Part shown: piece after piece, positions 1-8,508 of the stretch
Layout: each line of letters opens with the position of its first letter
How positions within the stretch are numbered: the first letter of the stretch is position 1
DNA from: Streptomyces sp. NRRL F-2580
GTDB taxonomy: Bacteria > Actinomycetota > Actinomycetes > Streptomycetales > Streptomycetaceae
Length of the DNA stretch: 64,000 nucleotides
Direction of reading: 5' to 3'
Assembly: GCF_000720115.1 (NCBI RefSeq)
Contig: NZ_JOIR01000004.1
Span: 1-64,000 of the forward strand
Position numbers and translations under genes: made by a program
The notes under the pieces: model-generated
What the model saw: the letters and a program-made list of their open reading frames with translations, nothing else
The model's database searches: none
What the model was told of the DNA's origin: nothing

Positions 1-12
1 TACAGTGCAGTC

Positions 13-61
13 GCGAGGGTCTCCAGGTTTGTCGTCACAAACGAACCAACGAGACCCTCGC
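13..61. repeat. Nested inverted repeat at the left edge
   Basis: Positions 13-23 are the perfect reverse complement of 51-61 (11 bp). Inside the loop a second 6-bp stem pairs 27-32 with 37-42 around a 4-nt loop. There is no T-run, so it is not a classic intrinsic terminator. It could be a terminator-like hairpin of a gene lying left of the window, or the end of a mobile element, but no transposase is visible here. Confidence 0.5.
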
Positions 62-93
62 TTTATGCACCCGAAGACATCGGACTTACTCGT

Positions 94-873
94 CTAGGCG
101 TCCTCGCCGCCCTGTCCGCCGGCCGGCGGGCCGCCCCAGTGGAAGAGGGCCATGGCCACGCTGGTGGCGAGGTTGTAGCTGGAGACCTGCGGGCGCATGG
201 GCAGGGAGACGAGGTGGTCCGCCCGGTCGCGGAGCTCGGGTGAGATCCCGTGGCGCTCCGAGCCGAAGGCGAGGAGGGCGTCGTCCGGGAGGGTGAGGGT
301 ACGGATGTCCACGCCCTCGGGGTCGAGCGCGTAGAGCGGCCCGGGCGGCAGCTCGTCCAGCGCGAGGCGCTCGACGGTGGTGGCGTAGTGCAGACCGGCC
401 CCGGCCCGGACCACGTTCGGGTGCCAGGGGTCCAGGTCGCCGCGCGTCACCACGCCGGTGGCGCCGAAGCCGGCGGCGAGACGGACGACGGCGCCGACGT
501 TGCCGAGGTTGCGGGGGTTGTCGAGCACCACGACGGGCGCGGACCTGGGCATCCGCCCGAGCCCGGCGAGAGCGGCCGCGCGGTCGGGACGTACGGCGAG
601 GGCCGCGACGCCGGTGGGGTGCACGCGGGGGAGCAGCTCCTTGAGGCCGGCCCGGCGCACCAGCCGGGCCACGTCGGCCTCCACGTCGGGAGCGAGCTCG
701 GCGGCGAGCGCGCGGACCGCGGCGGGGTCGTCCGCGAGGGCCATGCGTACGTCGGCGCCGAAGCGGAGGGCGTGCTTCAGCGCGTGGAACCCGTCGAGCA
801 GCACAAGATCCGCCCGCCCGGCGGCCTCCCGCCACTCCCGCACGACCTCTTCAACGCTCTGACCTTCACTCAT
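94..873 (-). CDS. SpoU/TrmH-family RNA 2'-O-methyltransferase
   Basis: A 259-residue protein with the three SpoU (SPOUT) motifs in order: NPRNLGNVG near residue 119, FGSERHG near 206, and a C-terminal segment SLPMRPQVSSYNLATSVAMA. These form the knotted SAM-binding fold that 2'-O-methylates ribose in tRNA or rRNA. The first 110 residues resemble the substrate-binding N-domain of this family. The ATG at 871-873 is the natural start. The substrate nucleotide cannot be told from sequence. Its stop lies 33 bp from the hairpin at the window edge. Confidence 0.85.
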   Translation of the reverse strand: MSEGQSVEEVVREWREAAGRADLVLLDGFHALKHALRFGADVRMALADDPAAVRALAAELAPDVEADVARLVRRAGLKELLPRVHPTGVAALAVRPDRAAALAGLGRMPRSAPVVVLDNPRNLGNVGAVVRLAAGFGATGVVTRGDLDPWHPNVVRAGAGLHYATTVERLALDELPPGPLYALDPEGVDIRTLTLPDDALLAFGSERHGISPELRDRADHLVSLPMRPQVSSYNLATSVAMALFHWGGPPAGGQGGEDA

Positions 874-965
874 CCCCCGACCCTACGGTCTCCGGGGTGT
901 GCCGCTGCGCGCGCCGATTGCGCCGGGCCTTGTACCGCTGCGCGGAGCCCTCCCGCCGCGCCATC

Positions 966-1043
966 CAGCCCCTCCGGCGCTTGAGGAGCGGGGTTCGGGG
1001 CGGAGCCCGGTCTTTCAGCCCGTCCGGCGCTTGAGGACCGGGG
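966..1043. repeat. Two copies of a dispersed Streptomyces-type intergenic repeat
   Basis: A 28-bp unit, beginning CAGCCC(C/G)TCCGGCGCTTG and continuing AGGA(G/C)CGGGG, occurs at 966-993 and again at 1016-1043, a 50-bp period. This GC-rich non-coding word is familiar from many Streptomyces intergenic regions. The rest of the 874-1083 gap shows nothing else. Confidence 0.6.
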
Positions 1044-1083
1044 GTGTGGGGGCTGGCCCCCGGCAGCGGCGCCGCGGGCGGTG

Positions 1084-2247
1084 TCAGCGTTGGACCGGCT
1101 CGGGTTCGCGCGGTGCGGGGACCGGCTCGGCGGCGGGCACGGCGCGGCCGGACCGCACGGCGGCCGCGCGGACGCCGAGCCACACCAGGAAGCCCGTCGG
1201 CAAGAACACCGCGTCGGCGGCGATCATCGCCAAAGAGAAGAACGGCAGCCCCAACAGCACCGCGATCCCCACGTGCTCCAGCATCATCACGGCCAGCAGC
1301 ACGTTCTTGATCCGCCGGTTGAACAGCGTGAACGGAAACGCCACCTGCACCGCCACCGTCCCGTACGACAGCAGCATCACCAGCGTCCCGCTGCCCGCGA
1401 CCAGCGCCGACAGCCCCGGCCACGGGGTGAAGTAGTCCAGCCCGAGCGGGTAGTACAGCGCCGTACCGTCCTGCCATCGCGAGCCCTGGATCTTGTACCA
1501 GCCCGCCGTCGCGTAGATCAGGCAGACCTCCGCCATGATCACCAGCAGGCCCGCGTTGTGCAGCAGGTTGGCCAGGACGTCCAGGACCGCCCGCCCCTCG
1601 CCCTCCGGATCACGGCGGTCCACCAGCCACCACAGCCCGCAGACCACCCACACCGCCGCGAAGGCGGCCGGCCAGCCGTAGCCGGACTCGCCGGTCACGG
1701 TCCCGTACGCGAACACGAGCCCCAGCACGCCCCACAGCACCGGCCCGGCGGCTCCCGCGCAGGCCGACCCCTGCAGCCGGGCCCGCCGCGCGTCCAGCGA
1801 CCACACCTGCGCGCACCGGGTCAGCACCAGGTAGATCGCCATCAGGTGGATGACGTTGTCCCCGCCGTCTCCCATGAACACGCTGCGGTTCTGCAGCGAC
1901 AGCACCCCGACCATGAACACCACGGACGTCGCCCGCGTGCGCCAGCCCAGCAGCAGCCCCACGCTCGCCAGCATCGAGACGGCATAGACGATCTCGAACC
2001 ACAGCGTCGAGTCGGACCACATCAGCACCGTGAAGGCACCGTTGGAGTCGGTCAGCCGCTCCGCGAGGCGCCAGCTCCACGGCCCGTCCGGCCCGTACAG
2101 CTCCGCGCGGTTCGGGAACTCGCACAGCAGGAAGAACAGCCAGGTCCCGGCGAAGCCGATGCGCACCACGGCGCTCTGGTAGGGGCCGAGCGCCTCTCCG
2201 GTGACCTTCGCGGCCGCCCGGCCGAGCACCGCGCGGGCCCGCCTCAC
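1084..2247 (-). CDS. HTTM (vitamin K carboxylase-like) membrane protein
   Basis: A 387-residue multi-pass membrane protein of the HTTM family, the membrane domain shared with vitamin K-dependent gamma-carboxylase. It begins with a cytoplasmic arginine-rich segment followed by about eight hydrophobic segments. The start chosen is the GTG at 2245-2247, which overlaps the TGA of the upstream DUF5819 gene (GTGA). A longer reading would begin at 2307 inside that gene. Bacterial HTTM proteins have no firmly assigned reaction. DUF5819 and HTTM genes are commonly paired, so the two probably form one membrane complex. Confidence 0.8.
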   Translation of the reverse strand: MRRARAVLGRAAAKVTGEALGPYQSAVVRIGFAGTWLFFLLCEFPNRAELYGPDGPWSWRLAERLTDSNGAFTVLMWSDSTLWFEIVYAVSMLASVGLLLGWRTRATSVVFMVGVLSLQNRSVFMGDGGDNVIHLMAIYLVLTRCAQVWSLDARRARLQGSACAGAAGPVLWGVLGLVFAYGTVTGESGYGWPAAFAAVWVVCGLWWLVDRRDPEGEGRAVLDVLANLLHNAGLLVIMAEVCLIYATAGWYKIQGSRWQDGTALYYPLGLDYFTPWPGLSALVAGSGTLVMLLSYGTVAVQVAFPFTLFNRRIKNVLLAVMMLEHVGIAVLLGLPFFSLAMIAADAVFLPTGFLVWLGVRAAAVRSGRAVPAAEPVPAPREPEPVQR

Positions 2248-2906
2248 ACCGTCCACCACGGCAGCTCCCGGTAGTAGGTCTGGGTGTCGGTGGTCTCCGT
2301 GCTCCACTCCGGCGCGGGCACCGCCGTCGTCGCCGAGCGCAGCTGGATCCGCAGCATGTGGCCGCCCGGGTGCCGCGGGGAGAGCCGGTTCACGGCGATC
2401 CGCCGCAGGTACTCCTCGGACAGCTGGCCGCGATCGCCGGTGGGCTTGTTGTCCTCGTCATGGGAGCCGGTGAAGAAGTCCCAGGCCCGGCGCAGCTCGT
2501 TCTGCCGGATGTGGCTCGGCAGCAGGTTGTGCCGGATGGCGGCGGTGTCCTCGGCGCTCAGGTCGCGCCAGTCGGTGGTGATCAGCTCGCCGCCGGAGGT
2601 GCGCACCTCCGCGCGCGCCTCCACGGCGATGTTCTGCTGGAGCGGGTTGGGGGCGAAGAGCTTCCAGTTCTGTTCGAACTCGGGATAGATCCAGCTGTCG
2701 ATCGTCCGCGCGTGCTGCTTGCTGACCGTGTTGGACGGGGCCACGTGCAGGAAGACGAGTGCGAGGTGCGCGCACGCCGCCACGGCGACGGCCCCCAGGG
2801 CCAGGGCCGTCACGACCCGGTACGGGGTGGACAGACCGGCCATTCCGGGCGCCCGGGGCGGTGGCGGAACGGCCCCTTCGGCGAGCTCGTGCCCGTTCGA
2901 ATCCAT
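2244..2906 (-). CDS. DUF5819 family membrane-anchored protein
   Basis: A 220-residue protein with one membrane segment near residues 30-52, after a proline-rich cytoplasmic start. The outside part contains a FAPNPLQQN segment typical of DUF5819. The ATG at 2904-2906 was chosen. Its stop overlaps the GTG of the HTTM gene by four bases, indicating translational coupling. The function is unknown. It diverges from paaA, so the 135-bp gap 2907-3041 holds promoters for both directions. Confidence 0.8.
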   Translation of the reverse strand: MDSNGHELAEGAVPPPPRAPGMAGLSTPYRVVTALALGAVAVAACAHLALVFLHVAPSNTVSKQHARTIDSWIYPEFEQNWKLFAPNPLQQNIAVEARAEVRTSGGELITTDWRDLSAEDTAAIRHNLLPSHIRQNELRRAWDFFTGSHDEDNKPTGDRGQLSEEYLRRIAVNRLSPRHPGGHMLRIQLRSATTAVPAPEWSTETTDTQTYYRELPWWTV

Positions 2907-2990
2907 CCCGCCCCGATCGTCCGGCGTCCACAGGGTTGACCACAGAGGTTGACACCCTACGGGCCGCCGTCTCACCATTGAAGCGGATGA

Positions 2991-3008
2991 ACCGAACGAT
3001 CGGTCGGT
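2991..3008. promoter_or_regulatory. 18-bp near-perfect palindrome upstream of paaA
   Basis: ACCGA at 2991 and TCGGT at 3004 flank the palindromic core CGATCG, with one mismatched base pair overall. It lies 33 bp before the paaA start, and a TTGACA hexamer sits at 2949-2954. Symmetry and position fit a TetR-type operator such as that of PaaR. The regulator itself is not in the window. Confidence 0.5.
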
Positions 3009-3041
3009 CGGGCGGACGGCAGACACTGACAAGGGGCCGGA

Positions 3042-4091
3042 ATGGTGGCAGTGACCCCGGAGACGGGACCGGACACGGCCCTCGGGGCAGACAGGACGGA
3101 CGGGACTGGCATGACTGCTGACCTGGGCGCACAGCTCGCGGCGGCGTTCGACGCTGCCGTGGCGGCGGACGAGCGCGTGGAGCCGCGCGACTGGATGCCC
3201 GACGAGTACCGCGCCTCCCTGGTCCGTCAGATGGCACAGCACGCCCACTCCGAGATCATCGGCATGCAGCCCGAGGCGAACTGGATCACCCGCGCGCCCT
3301 CGCTGCGCCGCAAGGCGATCCTGATGGCCAAGGTGCAGGACGAGGCCGGCCACGGGCTGTACCTCTACAGCGCGGCCGAGACGCTCGGCACCAGCCGCGA
3401 CGAGCTGCTCGACAAGCTCCACTCGGGGAAGCAGAAGTACTCCTCGATCTTCAACTACCCCACCCTGACCTGGGCCGACGTCGGCGCGATCGGCTGGCTC
3501 GTGGACGGCGCGGCGATCACCAACCAGGTGCCGATCTGCCGCTGCTCCTACGGGCCCTACGCCCGCGCCATGGTCCGGATCTGCAAGGAGGAGTCCTTCC
3601 ACCAGCGCCAGGGGTACGAGCTGCTCCTCGCCCTCTCGCGGGGCACCGAGGCCCAGCACGCCATGGCGCAGGACGCGGTGAACCGCTGGTGGTGGCCCTC
3701 CCTGATGATGTTCGGCCCGCCGGACGACGAGTCGGCGCACTCGGCACAGTCGATGGCCTGGCGGATCAAGCGCCACTCGAACGACGAGCTGCGCCAGCGG
3801 TTCGTGGACATCGCCGTCCCGCAGGCCGAGTCCCTCGGGCTGACCCTGCCCGACCCGGACCTGAAGTGGAACGAGGAGCGCGGGCACCACGACTTCGGGG
3901 CCATCGACTGGTCGGAGTTCTGGGACGTGCTCAAGGGCAACGGCCCCTGCAACGAGCAGCGGATCGGCCAGCGGCGCACGGCCCACGAGGAAGGCGCCTG
4001 GGTGCGCGACGCCGCCGCGGCGTACGCGGACAAGCAGGCGGCAAGGCAAGCGGCGGAGCACGCCGAACAGAACGAGGAGGCACGGGTATGA
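3042..4091 (+). CDS. paaA: 1,2-phenylacetyl-CoA epoxidase, catalytic subunit PaaA
   Basis: The 349-residue alpha subunit of the multicomponent monooxygenase that epoxidises the ring of phenylacetyl-CoA. It is a ferritin-like diiron helical bundle. Two ligand segments are visible: [11 protein letters not shown] in the first half, and [11 protein letters not shown] in the second, each an E-x2-H type pair. The ATG at 3042 follows an AAGGGG ribosome site. An ATG at 3111 is an alternative that removes 23 residues of low complexity. The stop overlaps the paaB start (ATGA). It heads a five-gene operon. Confidence 0.95.
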   Translation: MVAVTPETGPDTALGADRTDGTGMTADLGAQLAAAFDAAVAADERVEPRDWMPDEYRASLVRQMAQHAHSEIIGMQPEANWITRAPSLRRKAILMAKVQDEAGHGLYLYSAAETLGTSRDELLDKLHSGKQKYSSIFNYPTLTWADVGAIGWLVDGAAITNQVPICRCSYGPYARAMVRICKEESFHQRQGYELLLALSRGTEAQHAMAQDAVNRWWWPSLMMFGPPDDESAHSAQSMAWRIKRHSNDELRQRFVDIAVPQAESLGLTLPDPDLKWNEERGHHDFGAIDWSEFWDVLKGNGPCNEQRIGQRRTAHEEGAWVRDAAAAYADKQAARQAAEHAEQNEEARV

Positions 4092-4372
4092 CGCAGAACT
4101 GGCCCCTGTGGGAGGTCTTCGTGCGTTCGCGCCGCGGCCTCTCGCACACGCACGCGGGAAGCCTGCACGCCCCCGACGCGGAGATGGCCCTGCGCAACGC
4201 CCGCGACCTGTACACGCGGCGCGGCGAGGGCATCTCGATCTGGGTGGTGCCCTCCACCGGGATCACCGCCTCCTCGCCGGACGAGCGGGACCCGTTCTTC
4301 GCCCCGTCCGCCGACAAGCCGTACCGGCACCCCACCTTCTACGACATCCCGGAGGGGGTGAGCCACCTGTGA
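4088..4372 (+). CDS. paaB: 1,2-phenylacetyl-CoA epoxidase subunit PaaB
   Basis: A 94-residue protein matching PaaB in length and in its start [20 protein letters not shown]. PaaB bridges PaaAC heterodimers and is required for an active epoxidase. The ATG overlaps the paaA stop, and the TGA overlaps the paaC GTG (GTGA), so translation is coupled on both sides. It contains no cofactor-binding motif, as expected. Confidence 0.95.
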   Translation: MTQNWPLWEVFVRSRRGLSHTHAGSLHAPDAEMALRNARDLYTRRGEGISIWVVPSTGITASSPDERDPFFAPSADKPYRHPTFYDIPEGVSHL

Positions 4373-5127
4373 GCGGCACCGACACCACCGGCGTCGGCAC
4401 GACAGGCACCTCCGGCACCCCCGTCGCCGCGGCTCTCGCGCTCGGCGACGACGCGCTGGTCCTCTCCCACCGCCTCGCCGAGTGGGCGGGGCACGCCCCC
4501 GTCCTGGAGGAGGAGGTCGCCCTCGCGAACATCGCCCTCGACCTGCTCGGCCAGGCCCGCATCCTGCTGTCCATGGCCGGCGACGAGGACGAGCTGGCCT
4601 ACCTGCGCGAGGAGCGGTCCTTCCGCAACCTCCAGCTGGTCGAGCAGCCGAACGGCGACTTCGCCCACACCATCGCCCGCCAGCTCTTTTTCTCCTTCCA
4701 CCAGCACGAGCTGTACGGGGAGCTGGCCCGCGGCGACGGCCCGTTCGCCCCGCTCGCTGCCAAGGCCGTCAAGGAGACCGCGTACCACCGCGACCACGCC
4801 GAGCAGTGGACCCTGCGGCTCGGCGACGGCACCGAGGAGAGCCGGCGCCGCATGCGGAACGCCCTCGACGCCCTGTGGAAGTACACCGGGGAGATGTTCC
4901 AGCCGGTGGAGGGGCTCGACGGCGTGGACTGGGCCGCCCTGGAAGAGCGCTGGCTGGCCGCGCTGACCGGCGTGCTGGAGCGGGCCGGTCTCGCTCTGCC
5001 CGAGGGGCCGCGCACCGGTGCCTGGGCCGCCGGCGCCGGCCGGCAGGGCCTGCACACCGAGCCGTTCGGCCGGATGCTCGCCGAGATGCAGCACCTGCAC
5101 CGCAGCCACCCGGGGGCGTCATGGTGA
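4369..5127 (+). CDS. paaC: 1,2-phenylacetyl-CoA epoxidase, structural subunit PaaC
   Basis: A 252-residue ferritin-like protein, the non-catalytic partner of PaaA. Hallmarks are LSHRLAEWAGHAPVLEEEVA, then ALDLLGQAR, and a second helix pair around QLFFSFHQHELY. The N-terminal 20 residues are Thr/Gly-rich and probably disordered. The GTG start overlaps the paaB stop, and the TGA at 5125-5127 overlaps the beginning of paaD. PaaC stabilises PaaA and helps bind phenylacetyl-CoA. Confidence 0.95.
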   Translation: MSGTDTTGVGTTGTSGTPVAAALALGDDALVLSHRLAEWAGHAPVLEEEVALANIALDLLGQARILLSMAGDEDELAYLREERSFRNLQLVEQPNGDFAHTIARQLFFSFHQHELYGELARGDGPFAPLAAKAVKETAYHRDHAEQWTLRLGDGTEESRRRMRNALDALWKYTGEMFQPVEGLDGVDWAALEERWLAALTGVLERAGLALPEGPRTGAWAAGAGRQGLHTEPFGRMLAEMQHLHRSHPGASW

Positions 5128-5627
5128 CCGCCGACGCCGGGGTGACCCGCCTGGAGGCGGAGCTGGCCGAGCTGGCCGGTTCCGTCCCGGACCCCGAGCT
5201 GCCCGTCCTCACCCTCGGCGAGCTCGGCGTCGTGCGCGGCGTGCGGATGCACGAGGACGGCCACGCCGAGGTCACCCTCACGCCCACCTACACCGGCTGC
5301 CCGGCCATCGAGGCCATGTCGGCGGACATCGAGCGGGTCCTGACCGGCCACGGCATACCCGAGGTGCGGGTGACCACCGTGCTGGCCCCCGCGTGGTCGA
5401 CCGACGACATCAGCGCCGAGGGCCGCCGCAAGCTCGCCGAGTTCGGCATCGCCCCGCCCCGCCCGCACGCGGCCGGCGGGCCGGTCCCGCTCACCCTGTC
5501 GGTCCGCTGCCCGAACTGTGGATCGACCGACACCGAACTGCTCAGCCGGTTCTCCTCCACCGCGTGCAAGGCGCTGCGCCGCTGCGTCGCCTGCCGTGAA
5601 CCGTTCGACCACTTCAAGGAGCTGTAG
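5121..5627 (+). CDS. paaD: PaaD, Fe-S/MIP18-type accessory protein of the epoxidase
   Basis: A 168-residue protein with an N-terminal MIP18/DUF59 domain (PDPELPVLTLGELGVVRGV and TPTYTGCPAIEAM) and a C-terminal zinc-ribbon-like part with CPNC near residue 132 and CVAC near 159. PaaD is thought to act in maturation of the iron-sulfur cluster of PaaE. The ATG at 5121 overlaps the end of paaC; a GTG at 5124 is also possible. It is followed immediately by paaE. Confidence 0.92.
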   Translation: MVTADAGVTRLEAELAELAGSVPDPELPVLTLGELGVVRGVRMHEDGHAEVTLTPTYTGCPAIEAMSADIERVLTGHGIPEVRVTTVLAPAWSTDDISAEGRRKLAEFGIAPPRPHAAGGPVPLTLSVRCPNCGSTDTELLSRFSSTACKALRRCVACREPFDHFKEL

Positions 5628-6731
5628 ATGGCCGCCCCCCGCCACGGCGCGTTCCACCCGCTGACGGTGGCGGCAGTCGACCGGCTCACCGACGACTCGG
5701 TGGCGCTGACCCTCCGGGTTCCCGCGGAACTGCGCGAGGAGTACCGGCACGCCCCCGGCCAGCACCTGACCCTGCGCCGCACCGCCCCCGAGGGCGGCAC
5801 GGAGGTCCGCCGCACCTACTCGATCTGCTCTCCCGCCCCGGCGCCGGACGGCCCGGGCCCGGCGGAGCTGCGGGTCGGGGTGCGGCTCGTGGAGGGCGGG
5901 GAGTTCTCCACCTTCGCCCACAAGGAGATCGCCGCCGGGGACGTCCTCGACGTCATGGTCCCGGCCGGCCGGTTCGTGCTGGAGCCCGCCGCCGCCCCGG
6001 CCTCGGGGCACTACGCGGCGATCGTCGGCGGCAGCGGCATCACTCCCGTGCTGTCCATCGCCGCGAGCCTGCTGGCCGCCCGCCCCGACGCCCGCTTCTG
6101 CCTCGTGCGCAGCGACCGTACGGCGGCCTCGACGATGTTCCTGGAGGAGGTCGCCGACCTCAAGGACCGGTACCCGGCGCGGTTCCAGCTGGTGACGGTC
6201 CTCTCCCGGGAGGAGCAGGAGTCCGGGCTGCCCTCGGGGCGGCTGGACGAGGAGCGACTGGCCGCCCTGCTGCCCGCGCTGCTCCCGGTGGCGGAGGTGA
6301 CGGGCTGGTTCCTGTGCGGCCCCTACGGTCTGGTGCAGGGCGCCGAGCGCGCCCTGAGCGGCCTCGGCGTCGTACGGACCCGGGTGCACGAGGAGATCTT
6401 CCACGTCGAGGAGGTCACGGCGCCGGCCCGCACCGCGGCCTCGGCGGCCGCCTCGCACGGGCGGGTCACCGCGCGGCTCGACGGACGCTCCGGCACGTGG
6501 CCGGTCCAGGACGGCGAATCCCTGCTGGACGCGGTGCTGCGCAACCGTGCGGACGCCCCGTACGCCTGCAAGGGCGGGGTCTGCGGCACCTGCCGGGCCT
6601 TCCTGGTGTCGGGCGAGGTCCGGATGGACCGGAACTTCGCCCTGGAATCCGAGGAAACGGAGGCCGGATTCGTCCTGGCCTGCCAGTCGCACCCGCTGAC
6701 GGAGGAAGTGGAGATCGACTTCGACCGCTAG
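5628..6731 (+). CDS. paaE: 1,2-phenylacetyl-CoA epoxidase reductase PaaE
   Basis: A 367-residue electron-transfer subunit. It has an FAD-binding barrel with RRTYSICSP, an NADPH domain with GGSGITPVLS near residue 128, and a C-terminal plant-type [2Fe-2S] ferredoxin domain with CKGGVCGTC followed by a distant C (LACQSHP). It passes electrons from NADPH to the PaaA diiron centre. The ATG follows the paaD stop without a gap. It is the last gene of the operon; no paaF-K or paaZ gene follows, so the rest of phenylacetate breakdown must be encoded elsewhere. Confidence 0.95.
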   Translation: MAAPRHGAFHPLTVAAVDRLTDDSVALTLRVPAELREEYRHAPGQHLTLRRTAPEGGTEVRRTYSICSPAPAPDGPGPAELRVGVRLVEGGEFSTFAHKEIAAGDVLDVMVPAGRFVLEPAAAPASGHYAAIVGGSGITPVLSIAASLLAARPDARFCLVRSDRTAASTMFLEEVADLKDRYPARFQLVTVLSREEQESGLPSGRLDEERLAALLPALLPVAEVTGWFLCGPYGLVQGAERALSGLGVVRTRVHEEIFHVEEVTAPARTAASAAASHGRVTARLDGRSGTWPVQDGESLLDAVLRNRADAPYACKGGVCGTCRAFLVSGEVRMDRNFALESEETEAGFVLACQSHPLTEEVEIDFDR

Positions 6732-6743
6732 GGAGACCCAGTC

Positions 6744-6868
6744 GGGAGTTCCCTCCGGGATTTCCTCTCGGGGAGTTCCGCTCCGGGAGTTCCGCTCCCG
6801 GAGTTCCCCTCCCGGAGTTCCGCTCCGGGAGTTCCCCTCCGGGAGTTCCCCTCCGGGAGTTCCTCTGT
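6744..6868. repeat. Nine tandem 14-bp units behind paaE
   Basis: Nine consecutive copies of GGGAGTTCC(C/G)CTCC, the first of 13 bp, fill the space between paaE and the next promoter. Individual copies differ at one to three positions. The unit is not a multiple of three and sits outside genes. Slipped-strand variation in copy number is likely. Confidence 0.85.
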
Positions 6869-6877
6869 CCAATTTCC

Positions 6878-6889
6878 AGAACGTGTTCT
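6878..6889. promoter_or_regulatory. KstR/TetR-like operator upstream of the acyl-CoA dehydrogenase
   Basis: AGAACGTGTTCT has perfect 5-bp arms (AGAAC/GTTCT) around GT and fits the AACnnGTT core of KstR-type operators known from actinobacterial steroid and fatty-acid genes. It lies 46 bp before the start at 6935 and just ahead of a TTGACG hexamer at 6893. Confidence 0.5.
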
Positions 6890-6934
6890 ATCTTGACGCA
6901 CCGTCAGACCTGAACGCGCGCGGGAGGACAGGCA

Positions 6935-8077
6935 GTGGACTTCACCTTCACCGAGGAGCAGCAGGCCGCCGTCGAGGCGGCCAAGGCCGTGTTCGCGGAC
7001 GTCGCACCCGACGGCGTGCCCAGCCCCGCGCTCACCCCGGGCGCCGTCGCCGACGACTTCGACCGCCCGCTGTGGGCCAGGCTCGCCGGATCCGACCTGC
7101 TGGGCCTGGTCCTCGCCGAGGAGCACGGCGGCGCCGGCCTGGACGCCATCGCCCTGTGCCTGGTGCTGCGCGAGGCGGGCCGGGTGCTGGCCCGGGTTCC
7201 GCTGCTGGAGCACTGCGCCGCCGCCATGGCGGTCCAGGCCCACGGCAGCCCCGAACTGGCCGCCGCCCTGCTGCCCGGCGCGGCGCGCGGCACGCTCGTG
7301 CTCACCGCCGCCGCGCACGGCCGCTCCGGCCACGACCCGGCCGAACTCGCCGTCACCGCCCGCCGCGAGGACGGGGCGTGGATCCTGGACGGCACGCAGA
7401 CCACCGTCCCCTGGGCACAGAACGCCGACTGGATCGCCGTACCGGCCCACACCGGCGAGGGCGATGCCGTCCTCGCGCTCGTCCCGCGCACCGCCGAGGG
7501 CCTCGCCCTCGCCGAGCAGGTCTCCACCAGCGGGGAGCGGCTCGCCGAACTCGCCCTGGACGGCGTACGGGTGGAGGCCGCCCACCTCATCGACACCCCG
7601 GGAGCCTGGGAGCGGCTCCGCCAGCTCCTCGCCACCGGCACCTGCGCACTGGCCCTCGGGCTCGGCGAGAGCGTCCTCACGATGACCGGCCAGTACACCG
7701 GCAAGCGCGAGCAGTTCGGCTTCCCGGTGGCCACCTTCCAGGCCGTCGCCGTCCAGGCCGCCGACCGCTACATCGACCTGCGCGCCATGGAGGTCACCCT
7801 GTGGCAGGCCGCCTGGCGGCTCGACGCCGCGACCGGCGGCGCCGGCGGTCCGCTGCCGAGCTCCGGTGACGTCGCGGTCGCCAAGATCTGGGCCTCGGAG
7901 GGCGTGCGCCGGGTCGTGCAGACCGCCCAGCACCTGCACGGCGGCTTCGGCGCCGACACCGACTACCCGCTGCACCGCTACCACGCGTGGGCCAAGCAGC
8001 TGGAACTCCAGCTGGGCCCGGCCGCCGCGCACGAGGAGGCCCTGGGCGACCTGCTGGCCGCCCACCCCCTCGGCTGA
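6935..8077 (+). CDS. Acyl-CoA dehydrogenase family protein
   Basis: A 380-residue flavoenzyme of the acyl-CoA dehydrogenase superfamily. It starts MDFTFTEEQQAAVEAAKAVF (N-terminal helical domain), and has a middle beta domain and a C-terminal helical domain with REQFGFPVATFQAVAVQAAD and LHGGFGADTDYPLHRYH. Spacing and motifs resemble the FadE subunits used on steroid side chains or branched acyl-CoAs more than classical fatty-acid enzymes. The GTG at 6935 follows GGGAGGACAGGCA. A KstR-like site lies upstream. No partner FadE gene is adjacent, so the substrate stays open. Confidence 0.85.
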   Translation: MDFTFTEEQQAAVEAAKAVFADVAPDGVPSPALTPGAVADDFDRPLWARLAGSDLLGLVLAEEHGGAGLDAIALCLVLREAGRVLARVPLLEHCAAAMAVQAHGSPELAAALLPGAARGTLVLTAAAHGRSGHDPAELAVTARREDGAWILDGTQTTVPWAQNADWIAVPAHTGEGDAVLALVPRTAEGLALAEQVSTSGERLAELALDGVRVEAAHLIDTPGAWERLRQLLATGTCALALGLGESVLTMTGQYTGKREQFGFPVATFQAVAVQAADRYIDLRAMEVTLWQAAWRLDAATGGAGGPLPSSGDVAVAKIWASEGVRRVVQTAQHLHGGFGADTDYPLHRYHAWAKQLELQLGPAAAHEEALGDLLAAHPLG

Positions 8078-8083
8078 GCGGGA

Positions 8084-8428
8084 CTACAGCACGAAGGCCG
8101 GGTTCCCGTTGTCCGTCACCATCGGGCGCCCGGCACCGTCCCAGGCCTGCATCCCGCCGTCGACGTTCACGGCGTCGATCTCCTGGCGCACCAGGTACTG
8201 GGTGACCTGCGCGGAACGGCCGCCGACCCGGCACATCACGTACACCCGGCGGCCGTCCTCGACGGCCTCCGTGAGCTCACCGAAGCGGGCGACGAAGTCG
8301 CTCATCGGGATGTGCAGGGCGCCCTCGACGTGGCCGGCCGCCCATTCGTCGTCCTCACGGACGTCAAGGACAAAGCCTTCGGAGGGCACCGCGGCGGCGT
8401 CCACCGAGGGAAGCGGTCCGAAGTTCAT
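8084..8428 (-). CDS. Rhodanese-like domain protein
   Basis: A 114-residue single-domain rhodanese. FVLDVREDDEW begins the fold, and the loop CRVGGRS carries the putative catalytic cysteine that would hold a persulfide. It ends just before the stop of the convergent acyl-CoA dehydrogenase gene, leaving 6 bp. Single-domain rhodaneses move sulfur or detoxify cyanide; the actual acceptor is unknown. Confidence 0.85.
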   Translation of the reverse strand: MNFGPLPSVDAAAVPSEGFVLDVREDDEWAAGHVEGALHIPMSDFVARFGELTEAVEDGRRVYVMCRVGGRSAQVTQYLVRQEIDAVNVDGGMQAWDGAGRPMVTDNGNPAFVL

Positions 8429-8508
8429 ACGTCGCCTTCTCTCATCGCAGATGGTCCTTCCAACCTATCCGACGGGCACGTTCGGCCCCGCCGGCACGGC
8501 CCGCCCGC

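Noticed and set aside
6744..6868. CRISPR array
   Set aside because: Units of 14 bp follow each other without spacers, and no cas genes are present.
4599..6872. Long open frames on the minus strand opposite the paa genes and similar long antisense frames elsewhere (for example 11620-13464 plus, 60267-62819 plus)
   Set aside because: They arise from GC-rich third positions; they match no family, consist of low-complexity Arg/Gly/Ala/Pro, and lie opposite genes with clear motifs.
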